A stretch of DNA of 64,000 nt, from NCBI RefSeq assembly GCF_013466425.1, contig NZ_CP059165.1:3472001-3536000 (forward strand). Reading direction: 5' to 3'. A program made the position numbers and the translations under genes. Below are positions 52,474 to 60,319 of the stretch, in pieces. How positions within the stretch are numbered: the first letter of the stretch is position 1; every line of letters begins with the position of its first letter. This stretch comes from Mycobacterium vicinigordonae (GTDB lineage: Bacteria; Actinomycetota; Actinomycetes; Mycobacteriales; Mycobacteriaceae). The notes under the pieces are model-generated. The model was not told the DNA's origin and did no database searches. It was given only the letters and a program-made list of their open reading frames with translations.

Positions 52474-52758
52474 TCACGGATGCCACGCACTTGCACCCGC
52501 GCACCCCTCGGGAATAACCAGAAGCTCTCCGCGCAGGCCATGTCCTGTCAGCGAGGCCACACAGTGACCGCGGAACTCGTGGGACTCGCTATCGGCGACT
52601 CTCGTGCCCAGGACTTCCCGGGTTGGGTACTCGTCATCGGACAGCTGAACGGTTCTTAAGCCCCCGCCGGCAACGTGTTTGGTGGTGGCAAGAGTCGAGC
52701 GCGGCCACTCGTTGTTCGTCTCCGCGCCCGGTACACAGATCGCGAAACTCTTCGGCAT
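52474..52758 (-). CDS. Small protein of unknown function before the patatin gene
   Basis: 94 residues starting MPKSFAICVPGAETNNEWPR, with GGGGG 9 bases before the ATG. Composition is ordinary (LRTVQLSDDEYPTREVLG) rather than the Arg-rich look of shadow frames, and it ends 15 bp before the patatin start. No membrane segment or family is recognised. It could be a regulator or inhibitor of the patatin. Confidence 0.5.
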   Translation of the reverse strand: MPKSFAICVPGAETNNEWPRSTLATTKHVAGGGLRTVQLSDDEYPTREVLGTRVADSESHEFRGHCVASLTGHGLRGELLVIPEGCAGASAWHP

Positions 52759-52884
52759 GGCCAGCCCCCGTAGGTCTGATCGCCATCAATGATGGTGATC
52801 GTATGTCTTTGCTATGAGTAAATCCGGGTTTTACGGATTCTGCTGCGGGGCCGTCAGCAAACGCGGTTCAGCGGCCGCAGACCA

Positions 52885-53841
52885 TCAGGGGCGCGGTATG
52901 CCGAGGAGCCGAAAGTACGTGGCAACGTCCACCACCGATACCTGTGCCGTCGCGGCGTGATCCAGGTCCGACTTCGCGGCCTTCGATCGGGGAGGAACGA
53001 CGATCAGGCGAAGTCCTGGCCCCGAGGCACGCGCGTTGTCCTGCAGCCGCTTGCGCGCCTTCTCGAGGAGAGGGGAGTCCTTCTCCAGGCTGAAAACCGG
53101 GATGACGTGATGGGTTAGGGATTGGATTTTGTCGGTGACCATGAGGTCCCGCCGGCCTCGCGGCGTGTCTGTCACGCGCGCAACTGTCCACCCGCTCTTT
53201 CTAGTCTCAGCGGTAATAAAGCCCTCAAAAACTTCGGCGCGAAGCGTGTCGACAAATTTGTTGCCACCCTGAAGGAGAATATATGTTTCTGCGGCAGTAG
53301 CCCTTTCGAAGTCATACTCACGCAAACCCATTATCTCATAAGCAAGTTTTGCTTGATCGCGACTTAGGTATCCGTCCGTTGCGAGGCTCCCGATGGTAAG
53401 AAAGGTCGGGACCGTATAATTCGGATCGGCGCAGAGAACGTGTTTAGCGAGGTAGGTAAGTTTTGCTTCGAGGCGGATTTTCAAGTCGACTAATGTCTGA
53501 GAATATTCTTGATCCCCCTCATGCACTCTCGCCACATCTTCGTCACCTTTGACGTCTGTCTGCGCGATAAACTGCTTAAGTTCAACATGCAAACCTGCGA
53601 CTTTGAGCACGCTGACCTTATTCAAGGCGTTAACGAAGGCATCGTCTGGCACCGCAGAGGCAACAGCGAATGCCAAGGCAGCCAGCAATGCGAGTGAGAC
53701 AGTTGTTGCTCTGTTCGCATCCAGCTTTGCGATGGCCACAAGTACCGCCACCGTGGCAGCCGCCGCCGCTCCGACGGACGCGCCGATTCGCATAATCGCA
53801 ATGGCGGAAAATCTGCGCCGCATTTTAGGTTGTCGGTTCAT
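52885..53841 (-). CDS. Two-TM protein with coiled helical and possible nuclease-like C-terminal part
   Basis: About 318 residues. Two hydrophobic helices (about residues 15-35 and 43-62) are followed by a helical cytosolic region (ELKQFIAQTDVKGDEDVARV). The C-terminal part has SGWTVARVTDTPRGRRDLMVTDK, a faint resemblance to the core of restriction-endonuclease-like folds (hydrophobic-D), then VIPVFSLEKDSPLLEKARKR. Codon use is visibly less GC-rich than in all neighbours, with AATAAA, ATATATG and TTTTG stretches, which suggests recent transfer. ATG 53841 is chosen over TTG 53853. Its two-TM plus effector look resembles defence proteins, but this is inference. Confidence 0.6.
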   Translation of the reverse strand: MNRQPKMRRRFSAIAIMRIGASVGAAAAATVAVLVAIAKLDANRATTVSLALLAALAFAVASAVPDDAFVNALNKVSVLKVAGLHVELKQFIAQTDVKGDEDVARVHEGDQEYSQTLVDLKIRLEAKLTYLAKHVLCADPNYTVPTFLTIGSLATDGYLSRDQAKLAYEIMGLREYDFERATAAETYILLQGGNKFVDTLRAEVFEGFITAETRKSGWTVARVTDTPRGRRDLMVTDKIQSLTHHVIPVFSLEKDSPLLEKARKRLQDNARASGPGLRLIVVPPRSKAAKSDLDHAATAQVSVVDVATYFRLLGIPRP

Positions 53842-53853
53842 GTATGTGCCCAA

Positions 53854-54485
53854 TGCTTAGCAGAACGCTATGAGGTACACCGAGTTCTCCGCTGCGGTCG
53901 GGCGAAAAGCTAGTCAATATCTGCCCCCATATACGACTGCTTTCATGACACAAGTTGTTGTTTGGTCTGAACCTAGCCGTCTACCCGCAGTGAGTCCACC
54001 GGATCAGGCGAACGCATTGGCGTGTCGAGCGCCGTGGAGCGGCGGATGCGCCGGGAATCGCACACCTGGTGCGCAAGACCCGGCCGGGGAACGGACGAGG
54101 AGCAGTCCGGCAGCGCGCGCCTAGGTCGGACCCCAACTTCAAACCATGTTCCGAACAGTGACGTGATGATCGACAAGCTCGTCAAAGCCGTTGGCGTCAA
54201 GGGATGTTTGGATCAATCGATCTGACGTGGCGGGGATAGGGTCGCTCAAGACGTCCTTGATTCATCAGATGAAAACGGCGTACTTTAGTTGACATAATGT
54301 CGCTTATCGGCAATCTTTTCGTCCTGCGAGGGCCGGGGATGTCCGCGTGAAGTTCGCTTCCTAATAGATTGCGACGGCGAGGCCGCCTAATGCGACCCGA
54401 CCTGCCTTCGTTCGTGCTCGCGGACTTTGTCGCCCGGGACTGCACGGGATCGGCCATAGCGACGCGGTCTGACGCCAGGCGTCGA
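53854..54485. other. Gene-poor region with lower GC
   Basis: 632 bases with no convincing gene on either strand. A stretch at about 54040-54075 looks like the 3' end of a tRNA in reverse (TGGAGCGGCGGATGCGCC), but no cloverleaf forms. The right part near 54280-54330 is AT-rich and may hold a promoter. Confidence 0.4.
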
Positions 54486-54986
54486 TCACATGGTTGACCA
54501 ATGCGCGTGTTGCCGCCTTCGTTGGTCGACGGCAGTCAACCCGATCCTCGGCAGCTTGGCGATCTTCTTCCCCCGGGCCACCAGGATTTCGTCACTGTGA
54601 CGTTTCATCTCGATCACCGATTGTCGAACTGCGCGCGCAGCCGATGATGCCGAGAGATCCGCCGTTGCGGTGAGGTCTGCCAATCGCGCCAGCGCAGCGT
54701 GGAGGTCGGGCAGGTGGTGAACCATAGCGACGGCGGCCACAACTTCATAGTGATCGACAGGCAATGGGGTGGTCATGACGTCACCCTCAATCCACGCGAT
54801 TCCCGGCCAATCGGATCTTGCGCGTTCGATAACCGAAGGGTCGGAATCGACGCCCGTGACCTCGGCGATCTGCGCGCTCAGACGATATGCCAGCAAACCG
54901 TCACCGGCGCCCACGTCAAGGGCGATGCGCGCGCCGCGTGGCACCGCCGACAATATGACGTCGAGTAGTGGGTATTGTGGTTCCAC
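54486..54986 (-). CDS. SAM-dependent methyltransferase, C-terminally altered
   Basis: 166 residues. The class I methyltransferase core is intact through motif I (ALDVGAGDGLLAYRL), motif II (TGVDSDPSVIERA), VEGDV-like WIEGDVMTTPLP and motif IV region VVAAVAMVHHLPDLHAALARL. After that, family members normally continue with a loop and three more strands; here the sequence ends in ATADLSASSAARAVRQS and a basic tail. It looks truncated and joined to unrelated DNA, so activity is doubtful. Confidence 0.65.
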   Translation of the reverse strand: MEPQYPLLDVILSAVPRGARIALDVGAGDGLLAYRLSAQIAEVTGVDSDPSVIERARSDWPGIAWIEGDVMTTPLPVDHYEVVAAVAMVHHLPDLHAALARLADLTATADLSASSAARAVRQSVIEMKRHSDEILVARGKKIAKLPRIGLTAVDQRRRQHAHWSTM

Positions 54987-55387
54987 CTGTTATGGCTTTG
55001 TTCGAACCCCACGCAGTTCATTGTCGTACATGCCATTCCGAGCCCGACATGTACTTGCCCCAGATTCGATGACAAACACCCGATCGAAAATTCTGACGTA
55101 CTCAGGGCCCTGCAGGTCAACGGCCACACCGTGCCCCAGATTGACTGAGAACGGACACCAGCGAACTCAGACGCCAGGGCTGCTGGATTTTCCAGGACGT
55201 TCCGCTTCGGGTGTTCTACCGCAGGCGGGGGCCCGCACCGAGACATCGGCCTCGACCTCACCCCGGCACGGCTTTCGGGCGCTGGATCGTGCTGAGTTCG
55301 TCCTCGAGCATGGGGAGATGAAGATAGATCCATGAGTCAGTTTCAGCGCGGTGCGGTGCGGCTGCAGACCTTGCATCGGGAGCACCA
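54987..55387. other. Intergenic region before the permease gene
   Basis: 401 bases without a recognised gene. A short ORF MSQFQRGAVRLQTLHREHQ runs from 55332 and ends inside the start region of the permease; it could be a leader. No promoter can be named. Confidence 0.4.
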
Positions 55388-56671
55388 ATAACTACCGGGC
55401 ACCCGGCGCTGGAACGGCGGCTGGGTATCACCGACGCGGTCGTGATCGGGTTGGGCTCGATGATCGGGGCCGGGATCTTCGCCGCACTCGGTCCGGCCGC
55501 TCGCGCCGCGGGCCCCGGATTGCTGATCGGGCTGACGATCGCGGCGGTGGTGGCTTACTGCAACGCGACGTCGTCGGCGCGGCTGGCCGCGCGCTATCCG
55601 GCATCTGGCGGTACCTACCTATACGGGCGGAAACGACTGGGAGACTTCTGGGGTTATCTGGCCGGGTGGGGATTCGTCGTGGGCAAGACCGCCTCATGTG
55701 CGGCCATGGCGCTCACCGTCGGAGCGTACGCGTGGCCCTCGCAAGCCCATCCGATTGCCGCCGCGTCCGTCGTCGCATTGACCGCGCTCAACTACACCGG
55801 GGTGCAGAAGTCGGCCCGGCTAACCCGGCTCATCGTCGCGATGGTGCTGGCCGTGCTGACAGCCATAGTAATTGCGGCGTTACGGTCCCCTACCACCAGC
55901 CTTGCCCACCTCCACGTCGCCGGCGCCACTGCAAGCGGAGTCCTACAGGCCGCAGGCCTACTGTTTTTCGCATTCGCCGGCTATGCGCGCATCGCCACCC
56001 TCGGTGAGGAAGTCCTCGACCCGGCGCGAACCATTCCCCGCGCGATCCCACTCGCCCTGGGGATCGCCCTGGCCGTCTACGCCGCCGTCGCAGTGACAGC
56101 GCTAGGCGTGCTGGGACCAGATCGGCTCGCCGCCGCAGAGGCCCCCCTATCGGAGGTCGCACGTACCGCAGGGCCGAAATGGCTGGTGGCCACCGTGCAA
56201 GTCGGCGCGGTGGTCGCCGCGCTCGGTTCCCTCCTGGCGCTTTTGCTCGGGGTCTCCCGCACCACCCTCGCGATGGCGCGAGACCGTCACCTCCCACATG
56301 GGTTATCGGCCGTGCATCCCAAGTTCCATGTGCCGCACCGCGCCGAACTTCTAATCGGAGCGGTCGTTACCGTCGTCGCGGCCTGCGCAGATGTCCGCAG
56401 CGCGATCGGGTTCTCCTCCTTCGCGGTGTTGCTCTACTACGCGATCGCCAACGCCTCGGCGTTGACACTGCGTCCCGCGGAGAACCGCCCGCCGCGTGCC
56501 ATCCCGGTAATCGGTCTTGTGGGATGCCTGGCCTTGGCGTTCACGCTCCCGGTGTCCTCAGTGGTCTCCGGGACTGGGGTGCTCAGCGTTGGCGCTGCGG
56601 CTTATGGACTCCGCCGCGCCCACGGCGCCACCCGACGCGCCCGCTCCAAGCGCGGGGGGTCAGACGACTAA
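55388..56671 (+). CDS. APC-family amino-acid permease (Rv1999c-like), non-standard start
   Basis: About 427 residues with 11-12 membrane helices. TGHPALERRLGITDAVVIGL followed by GSMIGAGIFAALGPAARAAG is the N-terminus of the Rv1999c-type permease; ATSSARLAARYPASGGTYLY and FFAFAGYARIATLGEEV are further family signatures. No ATG, GTG or TTG fits the conserved N-terminus. The codon at the expected start (55388) is ATA, with GGGAG 5 bases before it; the next possible start, GTG 55442, would cut into helix 1. The ATA may be a rare start or a mutated ATG. Transports an amino acid or amine; substrate unknown. Confidence 0.8.
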   Translation: MTTGHPALERRLGITDAVVIGLGSMIGAGIFAALGPAARAAGPGLLIGLTIAAVVAYCNATSSARLAARYPASGGTYLYGRKRLGDFWGYLAGWGFVVGKTASCAAMALTVGAYAWPSQAHPIAAASVVALTALNYTGVQKSARLTRLIVAMVLAVLTAIVIAALRSPTTSLAHLHVAGATASGVLQAAGLLFFAFAGYARIATLGEEVLDPARTIPRAIPLALGIALAVYAAVAVTALGVLGPDRLAAAEAPLSEVARTAGPKWLVATVQVGAVVAALGSLLALLLGVSRTTLAMARDRHLPHGLSAVHPKFHVPHRAELLIGAVVTVVAACADVRSAIGFSSFAVLLYYAIANASALTLRPAENRPPRAIPVIGLVGCLALAFTLPVSSVVSGTGVLSVGAAAYGLRRAHGATRRARSKRGGSDD

Positions 56672-56761
56672 TTTGTCACAGTGACGTAATGTCCGTCTTT
56701 AGGGCTGCGCTGTAGACGGCGGTGTCGGCTCAGCTGCTACGACGAAGCGCTAAGCCAATAC

Positions 56762-57157
56762 TCACCGATCAAATAGCATTCCCAAGAACTCCTTGACAGA
56801 GGGCCACCGATCCGTACGTGGTCCTCGGACCTCGACCGAACACCACGTGGCTCGGCCACGCAAAGTCAGGTGCGGTCCATCAGAGGCCAGCGGATGACGA
56901 TGATCTTGGTAGGAGGCAGCGCGCGTTGCCAAGGATTCATCGACGCGCGCGTTGGTCGGTACGCGAATCTCCAGAGATCCGCCGAACAGATCTACCTCGA
57001 TGTCGACTCCGTCGGCAGGCAGATTCGCCTGAGTGAAGTCCAATTTGACCGATCCCATGCGCCGTCGCATCGTGATGCGCCGCGGTGCATCCCACACACC
57101 TTTGCGCTCCGTCGAAGACAAAACTCCGTCAAGCACAAGTGTTGCATCCCTTGACAT
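56762..57157 (-). CDS. LiaF-like C-terminal domain protein
   Basis: 131 residues. The paired strands RRMGSVKLDFTQANLPADGV and DIEVDLFGGSLEIRVPTNAR follow the FGGVxxDLxxA...GxxEIxVxxxFGGxxIxVP pattern of LiaF/YvqF C-terminal (cell-wall-active antibiotic response) domains. No membrane helix is present. It begins one base after the marR stop, so the two form an operon. Confidence 0.7.
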   Translation of the reverse strand: MSRDATLVLDGVLSSTERKGVWDAPRRITMRRRMGSVKLDFTQANLPADGVDIEVDLFGGSLEIRVPTNARVDESLATRAASYQDHRHPLASDGPHLTLRGRATWCSVEVRGPRTDRWPSVKEFLGMLFDR

Positions 57158-57158
57158 T

Positions 57159-57623
57159 TCAGCTCTCCAATTCCGTAGCGACCATGTGAATGTGTTGGGT
57201 GAGCAGATCTGTGGTGCGGCGTTGGAAGTCCCCGATCGCCGCTAGCTGGGCGGGACTGTAGGTGGACATCAGGCGGCTCATATCGTCACGCAACGCGCCA
57301 AACACACGTGCGGTAACTTCGCGCCGACGTGGATGGTCGGTCAAGGTGACCACCGTCTTGCGACGGTCCTGCCTGTGCGGCACCCGACGAACCAGCCCGC
57401 GATCCTCGAGTCGATCGATTAGTCCGGTCACCGCGCCAGTCGTCAATCCCGTGTGTCGTGCGATCTCACCGTTAGTACTCGGACCGAGCCGATCAAGCAC
57501 GTCCAGAGTCTTACGCTCCACCGCGCTGACGCCCAGCAGCTTGCCGACCGTCTCGTGAAACACCACGACGGCGGTCACGAACTCACGTCCCAGCAACTCG
57601 TCTTCGTCCGCCAGCTCAGCCAC
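57159..57623 (-). CDS. MarR-family transcriptional regulator
   Basis: 154 residues from GTG 57623. MarR winged helix: VERKTLDVLDRLGPSTNGEIARHTGLTTGAVTGLIDRLEDRGLVRRVPHRQDRRKTVVTLTDH. A 29-bp perfect palindrome begins 9 bp upstream of the start and very probably mediates autorepression. It precedes the LiaF-like gene by one base. Confidence 0.9.
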   Translation of the reverse strand: MAELADEDELLGREFVTAVVVFHETVGKLLGVSAVERKTLDVLDRLGPSTNGEIARHTGLTTGAVTGLIDRLEDRGLVRRVPHRQDRRKTVVTLTDHPRRREVTARVFGALRDDMSRLMSTYSPAQLAAIGDFQRRTTDLLTQHIHMVATELES

Positions 57624-57631
57624 GGCTAAAG

Positions 57632-57660
57632 TTTAGTATCTAAGCATCTTAGATACTAAA
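57632..57660. promoter_or_regulatory. Large perfect MarR operator palindrome
   Basis: TTTAGTATCTAAG-CAT-CTTAGATACTAAA: two 13-bp arms with a 3-bp spacer, ending 9 bp before the marR GTG. It contains nested half-sites (AGTATCTAAG), suggesting tight autoregulation. Confidence 0.85.
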
Positions 57661-58025
57661 TGGACCGTCATAAGTACGAGCCGCATGCCGAGCTCGCGGT
57701 TGTCGATGAAGAGTGTCGCTCGCGGTGTCGGTTGCACACTCGTTGCAGTAATCAGAACCACGATCTGACCGTCCCGGCGCGGATAGGCGTCGAAGGGATA
57801 GCGCAGTTCGGCGGCAAGCGTCCGCTGCCACTGTTGTTGGCGGGCCCGCGGGTCGGCGGTTACTTCGGTGCGGCCGAAGCTGGAACAGAACTCCCTGAGC
57901 CGACCAGAACGGCAGGTCCAGATGCCAAGCCAGTTCGCTGGCCGCGACCGTGCACGCGGGCAGGTCCAGTGCGCGCAACCGCTCGATATCCCAAATGGAA
58001 GTCCAGATGGATTGGCAATGGACAG
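57632..58025 (-). pseudogene. Frameshifted remnant of a conserved hypothetical gene
   Basis: Leftward translation gives SIWTSIWDIERLRALDLPAC, then ELAWHLDLPFWSA in one frame. After a single frameshift near 57890 it continues VTADPRARQQQWQRTLAAEL, RYPFDAYPRRDGQIVVLITA and RATLFIDNRELGMRLVLMTV in the next frame. The text reads as one actinobacterial protein of unknown function. There is no start codon before an upstream TGA, so the gene lacks its 5' end as well. Its 3' end runs through the marR operator. Confidence 0.65.
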
Positions 58026-58034
58026 CCGATCAGG

Positions 58035-59309
58035 TCAGCGCCGCTGTGGAGCCAGCCGCTTGAGGGCCAGGCCTCCCTCGAATGGCCGGTAGCCGAAAGC
58101 GGCTGGGGCACGATAACCCGTGTCCTTCAACGGAGTACGCACCTCGTCGACAGTGGGCCCGATCTTCGCGGCGAGCGGCACCAACGCATCGAGGTCGAAA
58201 CGGTACAGGCGACCGGCATTGCCGCCCAAAATCTTTCGGCAGTCGTCCTCTGGTCGGTTGTGCAGCGCCCATCGGATGGCCAGTTTGGAATGGGGCGCAA
58301 AGCCTTCCTCGTGGGGATAGTCGCTCCCCCACATCATGTGGTCGGCTCCCATGAAGTCGATGATCGCGCCGTCTAACGGCATTAGCTCGGTGGCGAAATA
58401 GCAATTCCGCTGGACGTATTCGCTGGGCGTCAGGTTCAGCTCATCCACCGATGACCCACCAAACATCCCGTAGGTCCGGTTACCGGCGTCGGACTTCATG
58501 GTGGGCACCATGGCGTCGAGGACGCCCAGTTGCCCGGGCAACCACAGCGTGCCCTGCTCGGTCGGCACGAATCTCAGCGTCGGATGCCTTTCGAACACGC
58601 CGGCCAGGATGAGGTGTCCGACGGTCCGCTGTGCCCACAGTGCCATCTCGGTGATCAGTACCGCGTTGGAGGCCGGCTGATCCATTGGCATCTCTGGGCT
58701 TCCGGCACCCGCGTGCTGCACCACCGTGAGATCCAGGTCCTCGCACAGCGCCCACAGTGGCTCGTAGCGGGTGTGGAAAAGCGGGGCTACCTGCGAATCC
58801 CCGGGCGAGACGGGCGGAACGAGCACGCCGCCGAAGCAATCTTGTTCGGCGCCCCAGCGAATTTCCTGCAGCGCCAACTCGACGTCGTTGGGGAAGATCT
58901 GGATCAGTCCACGACGTCGGTCGGGCGCCAGCGAACAGAAGTCGATCTGCCACCGGTTGTGGGCCTGCACGCCGGCCCAGCGCTGTTCGAATTCCTCGCG
59001 GGTGCGGGGCAGGCTGATGGTGATGTTCGGGGTGGTCGGGAAGAACGGCGGAACGGTATTCGGCAGCAGCACCTCGGCGGCCACGCCGTCGGCGTCCATC
59101 TCGGCGAGCCGAAGCTCATGGTCCCAGTTTCGGTTCGCGGTGGCGACGATCAGGTCGTCGAACGGGCTGGAGTACGCCTTGGCCCACGCATCGAACTCCT
59201 CGTGCAGATGCGCCGGAAGATACGGTCTGTAGCCGTAAAGATCGGCCCCAGCGTGAGTGTCCGTCGAAATGACGATGTAGCGATCCAATGTGTCCCAGGT
59301 TGTAGCCAT
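58035..59309 (-). CDS. Amidohydrolase-superfamily protein
   Basis: 424 residues from ATG 59309 (MATTWDTLDRY). Amidohydro_2-type features: VISTDTHAGADLYGYRPYLP at the N-terminus with a metal-ligand His, a central VVQHAGAGSPE, and GADHMMWGSDYPHEEG near residue 340 with the metal-ligand Asp. These enzymes hydrolyse or decarboxylate ring compounds in catabolic pathways. The frame extends to 59336, but the internal ATG matches usual family starts. It follows the methyltransferase at 59393 on the same strand with 83 bp between. Confidence 0.88.
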   Translation of the reverse strand: MATTWDTLDRYIVISTDTHAGADLYGYRPYLPAHLHEEFDAWAKAYSSPFDDLIVATANRNWDHELRLAEMDADGVAAEVLLPNTVPPFFPTTPNITISLPRTREEFEQRWAGVQAHNRWQIDFCSLAPDRRRGLIQIFPNDVELALQEIRWGAEQDCFGGVLVPPVSPGDSQVAPLFHTRYEPLWALCEDLDLTVVQHAGAGSPEMPMDQPASNAVLITEMALWAQRTVGHLILAGVFERHPTLRFVPTEQGTLWLPGQLGVLDAMVPTMKSDAGNRTYGMFGGSSVDELNLTPSEYVQRNCYFATELMPLDGAIIDFMGADHMMWGSDYPHEEGFAPHSKLAIRWALHNRPEDDCRKILGGNAGRLYRFDLDALVPLAAKIGPTVDEVRTPLKDTGYRAPAAFGYRPFEGGLALKRLAPQRR

Positions 59310-59392
59310 CCCACCTCCTGCAGGTACATCGAGCATAGGAACCGGCGACTTCGCTCACCAGCGTGGACTCCCGCGCCCGCTTTCACCACTGT

Positions 59393-60142
59393 TCAGCTTA
59401 GGTCCGCAATCAAGAGCCGATACCCTAAATCGAGTTCGGGCATGGACAAGAGCTCGGAGTGTCGGCGCCTCCACTCACCGCTGCGCAAATCCGTCCGTAG
59501 CCTCGATACCCCCTCGCGCACATCACGACTGGATGTCATCGAAAACAACGACATCCCTTGTCGTACAGTCTCATCGAGGTAAGCACGCGGACGGCGCCAG
59601 TAAGCTCCCCCGAAGCCGTCCATGCAGTCGTGTGGCACCGGGACCGTCACCACCGACGTGCGTTGGGCACCCAGCAGTTCGACGAGCGTGTCGATGGGAA
59701 CCGCAAGCCGCGCGTCGGTTTCGGCCGCAGCGGGAAAGTATTCGCGCAGCAGCCAAAATTCTCGGATGATGTCGTGGTCCCAGGTCAGAATCAACAGGCG
59801 TCGGCGGGCGACGCGCAGCATCTCAGCAACGCCGGCGGCGAGGTCGGTCCAGTGGTGGACGGTGAGTATCGCCAAAGCAACATCGACCGCGTCGGTACGA
59901 AGTGGGAGGGCTTCGGCTACGGCTTGAACGACTGGCGCAGATCCGGCACGGCGCTGACCGATCATGACTCGACTAGGTTCGACCGCTGCGACGGTTCGCG
60001 CTGATTCGTAGGAGCCCGTACCGGCGCCGATATTGGCGACCGATTTCATCGCGCCGAGGGCACGATTGATCGCCGCGGCAATGCGTGGGTCGGGCCGGCG
60101 GGTCTGCGAGTAGGTGACCCCGGTGTCGTCGTAACTCGTCAT
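59393..60142 (-). CDS. SAM-dependent methyltransferase
   Basis: 249 residues, class I: motif I SVANIGAGTGSYES, then VEPSRVMIGQR, AEALPLRTDAVDVALAILTVHHWTDLAAGVAEMLRV (motifs II-IV) and a C-terminal part with DCMDGFGGAYWRRPRAYLD. Members often methylate small lipophilic acceptors. Faces the alcohol dehydrogenase gene; a cluster of GTTAGAA half-sites lies between. Confidence 0.88.
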   Translation of the reverse strand: MTSYDDTGVTYSQTRRPDPRIAAAINRALGAMKSVANIGAGTGSYESARTVAAVEPSRVMIGQRRAGSAPVVQAVAEALPLRTDAVDVALAILTVHHWTDLAAGVAEMLRVARRRLLILTWDHDIIREFWLLREYFPAAAETDARLAVPIDTLVELLGAQRTSVVTVPVPHDCMDGFGGAYWRRPRAYLDETVRQGMSLFSMTSSRDVREGVSRLRTDLRSGEWRRRHSELLSMPELDLGYRLLIADLS

Positions 60143-60165
60143 CTACGGCCGCGCCGCCGAGTTTC

Positions 60166-60238
60166 GTTAGAACGCATTTCGCTCGCCTCCACCGATTTAA
60201 TTCGAGCGACGTTAGAAACAATTCTAACCTTGTTAGAA
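60166..60238. promoter_or_regulatory. Cluster of GTTAGAA half-sites
   Basis: GTTAGAA occurs at 60166-60172, 60211-60217 and 60232-60238, and TTCTAAC at 60222-60228. They form the overlapping inverted repeats GTTAGAA-ACAA-TTCTAAC and TTCTAAC-CTT-GTTAGAA. This looks like a TetR-type operator array controlling the divergent methyltransferase and alcohol dehydrogenase genes. No regulator gene is adjacent. Confidence 0.7.
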
Positions 60239-60319
60239 TTGAGCGTCTACGTGGCCAGAACGGCTGAGCAACACTCTTTCGCGGAGCAGCCGAAGAGTAG
60301 CGAGTGAGGATACCTGCTA

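Noticed and set aside
54040..54078. tRNA gene or attachment site
   Set aside because: The 3' end resembles a tRNA tail, but no anticodon arm or acceptor partner can be formed.
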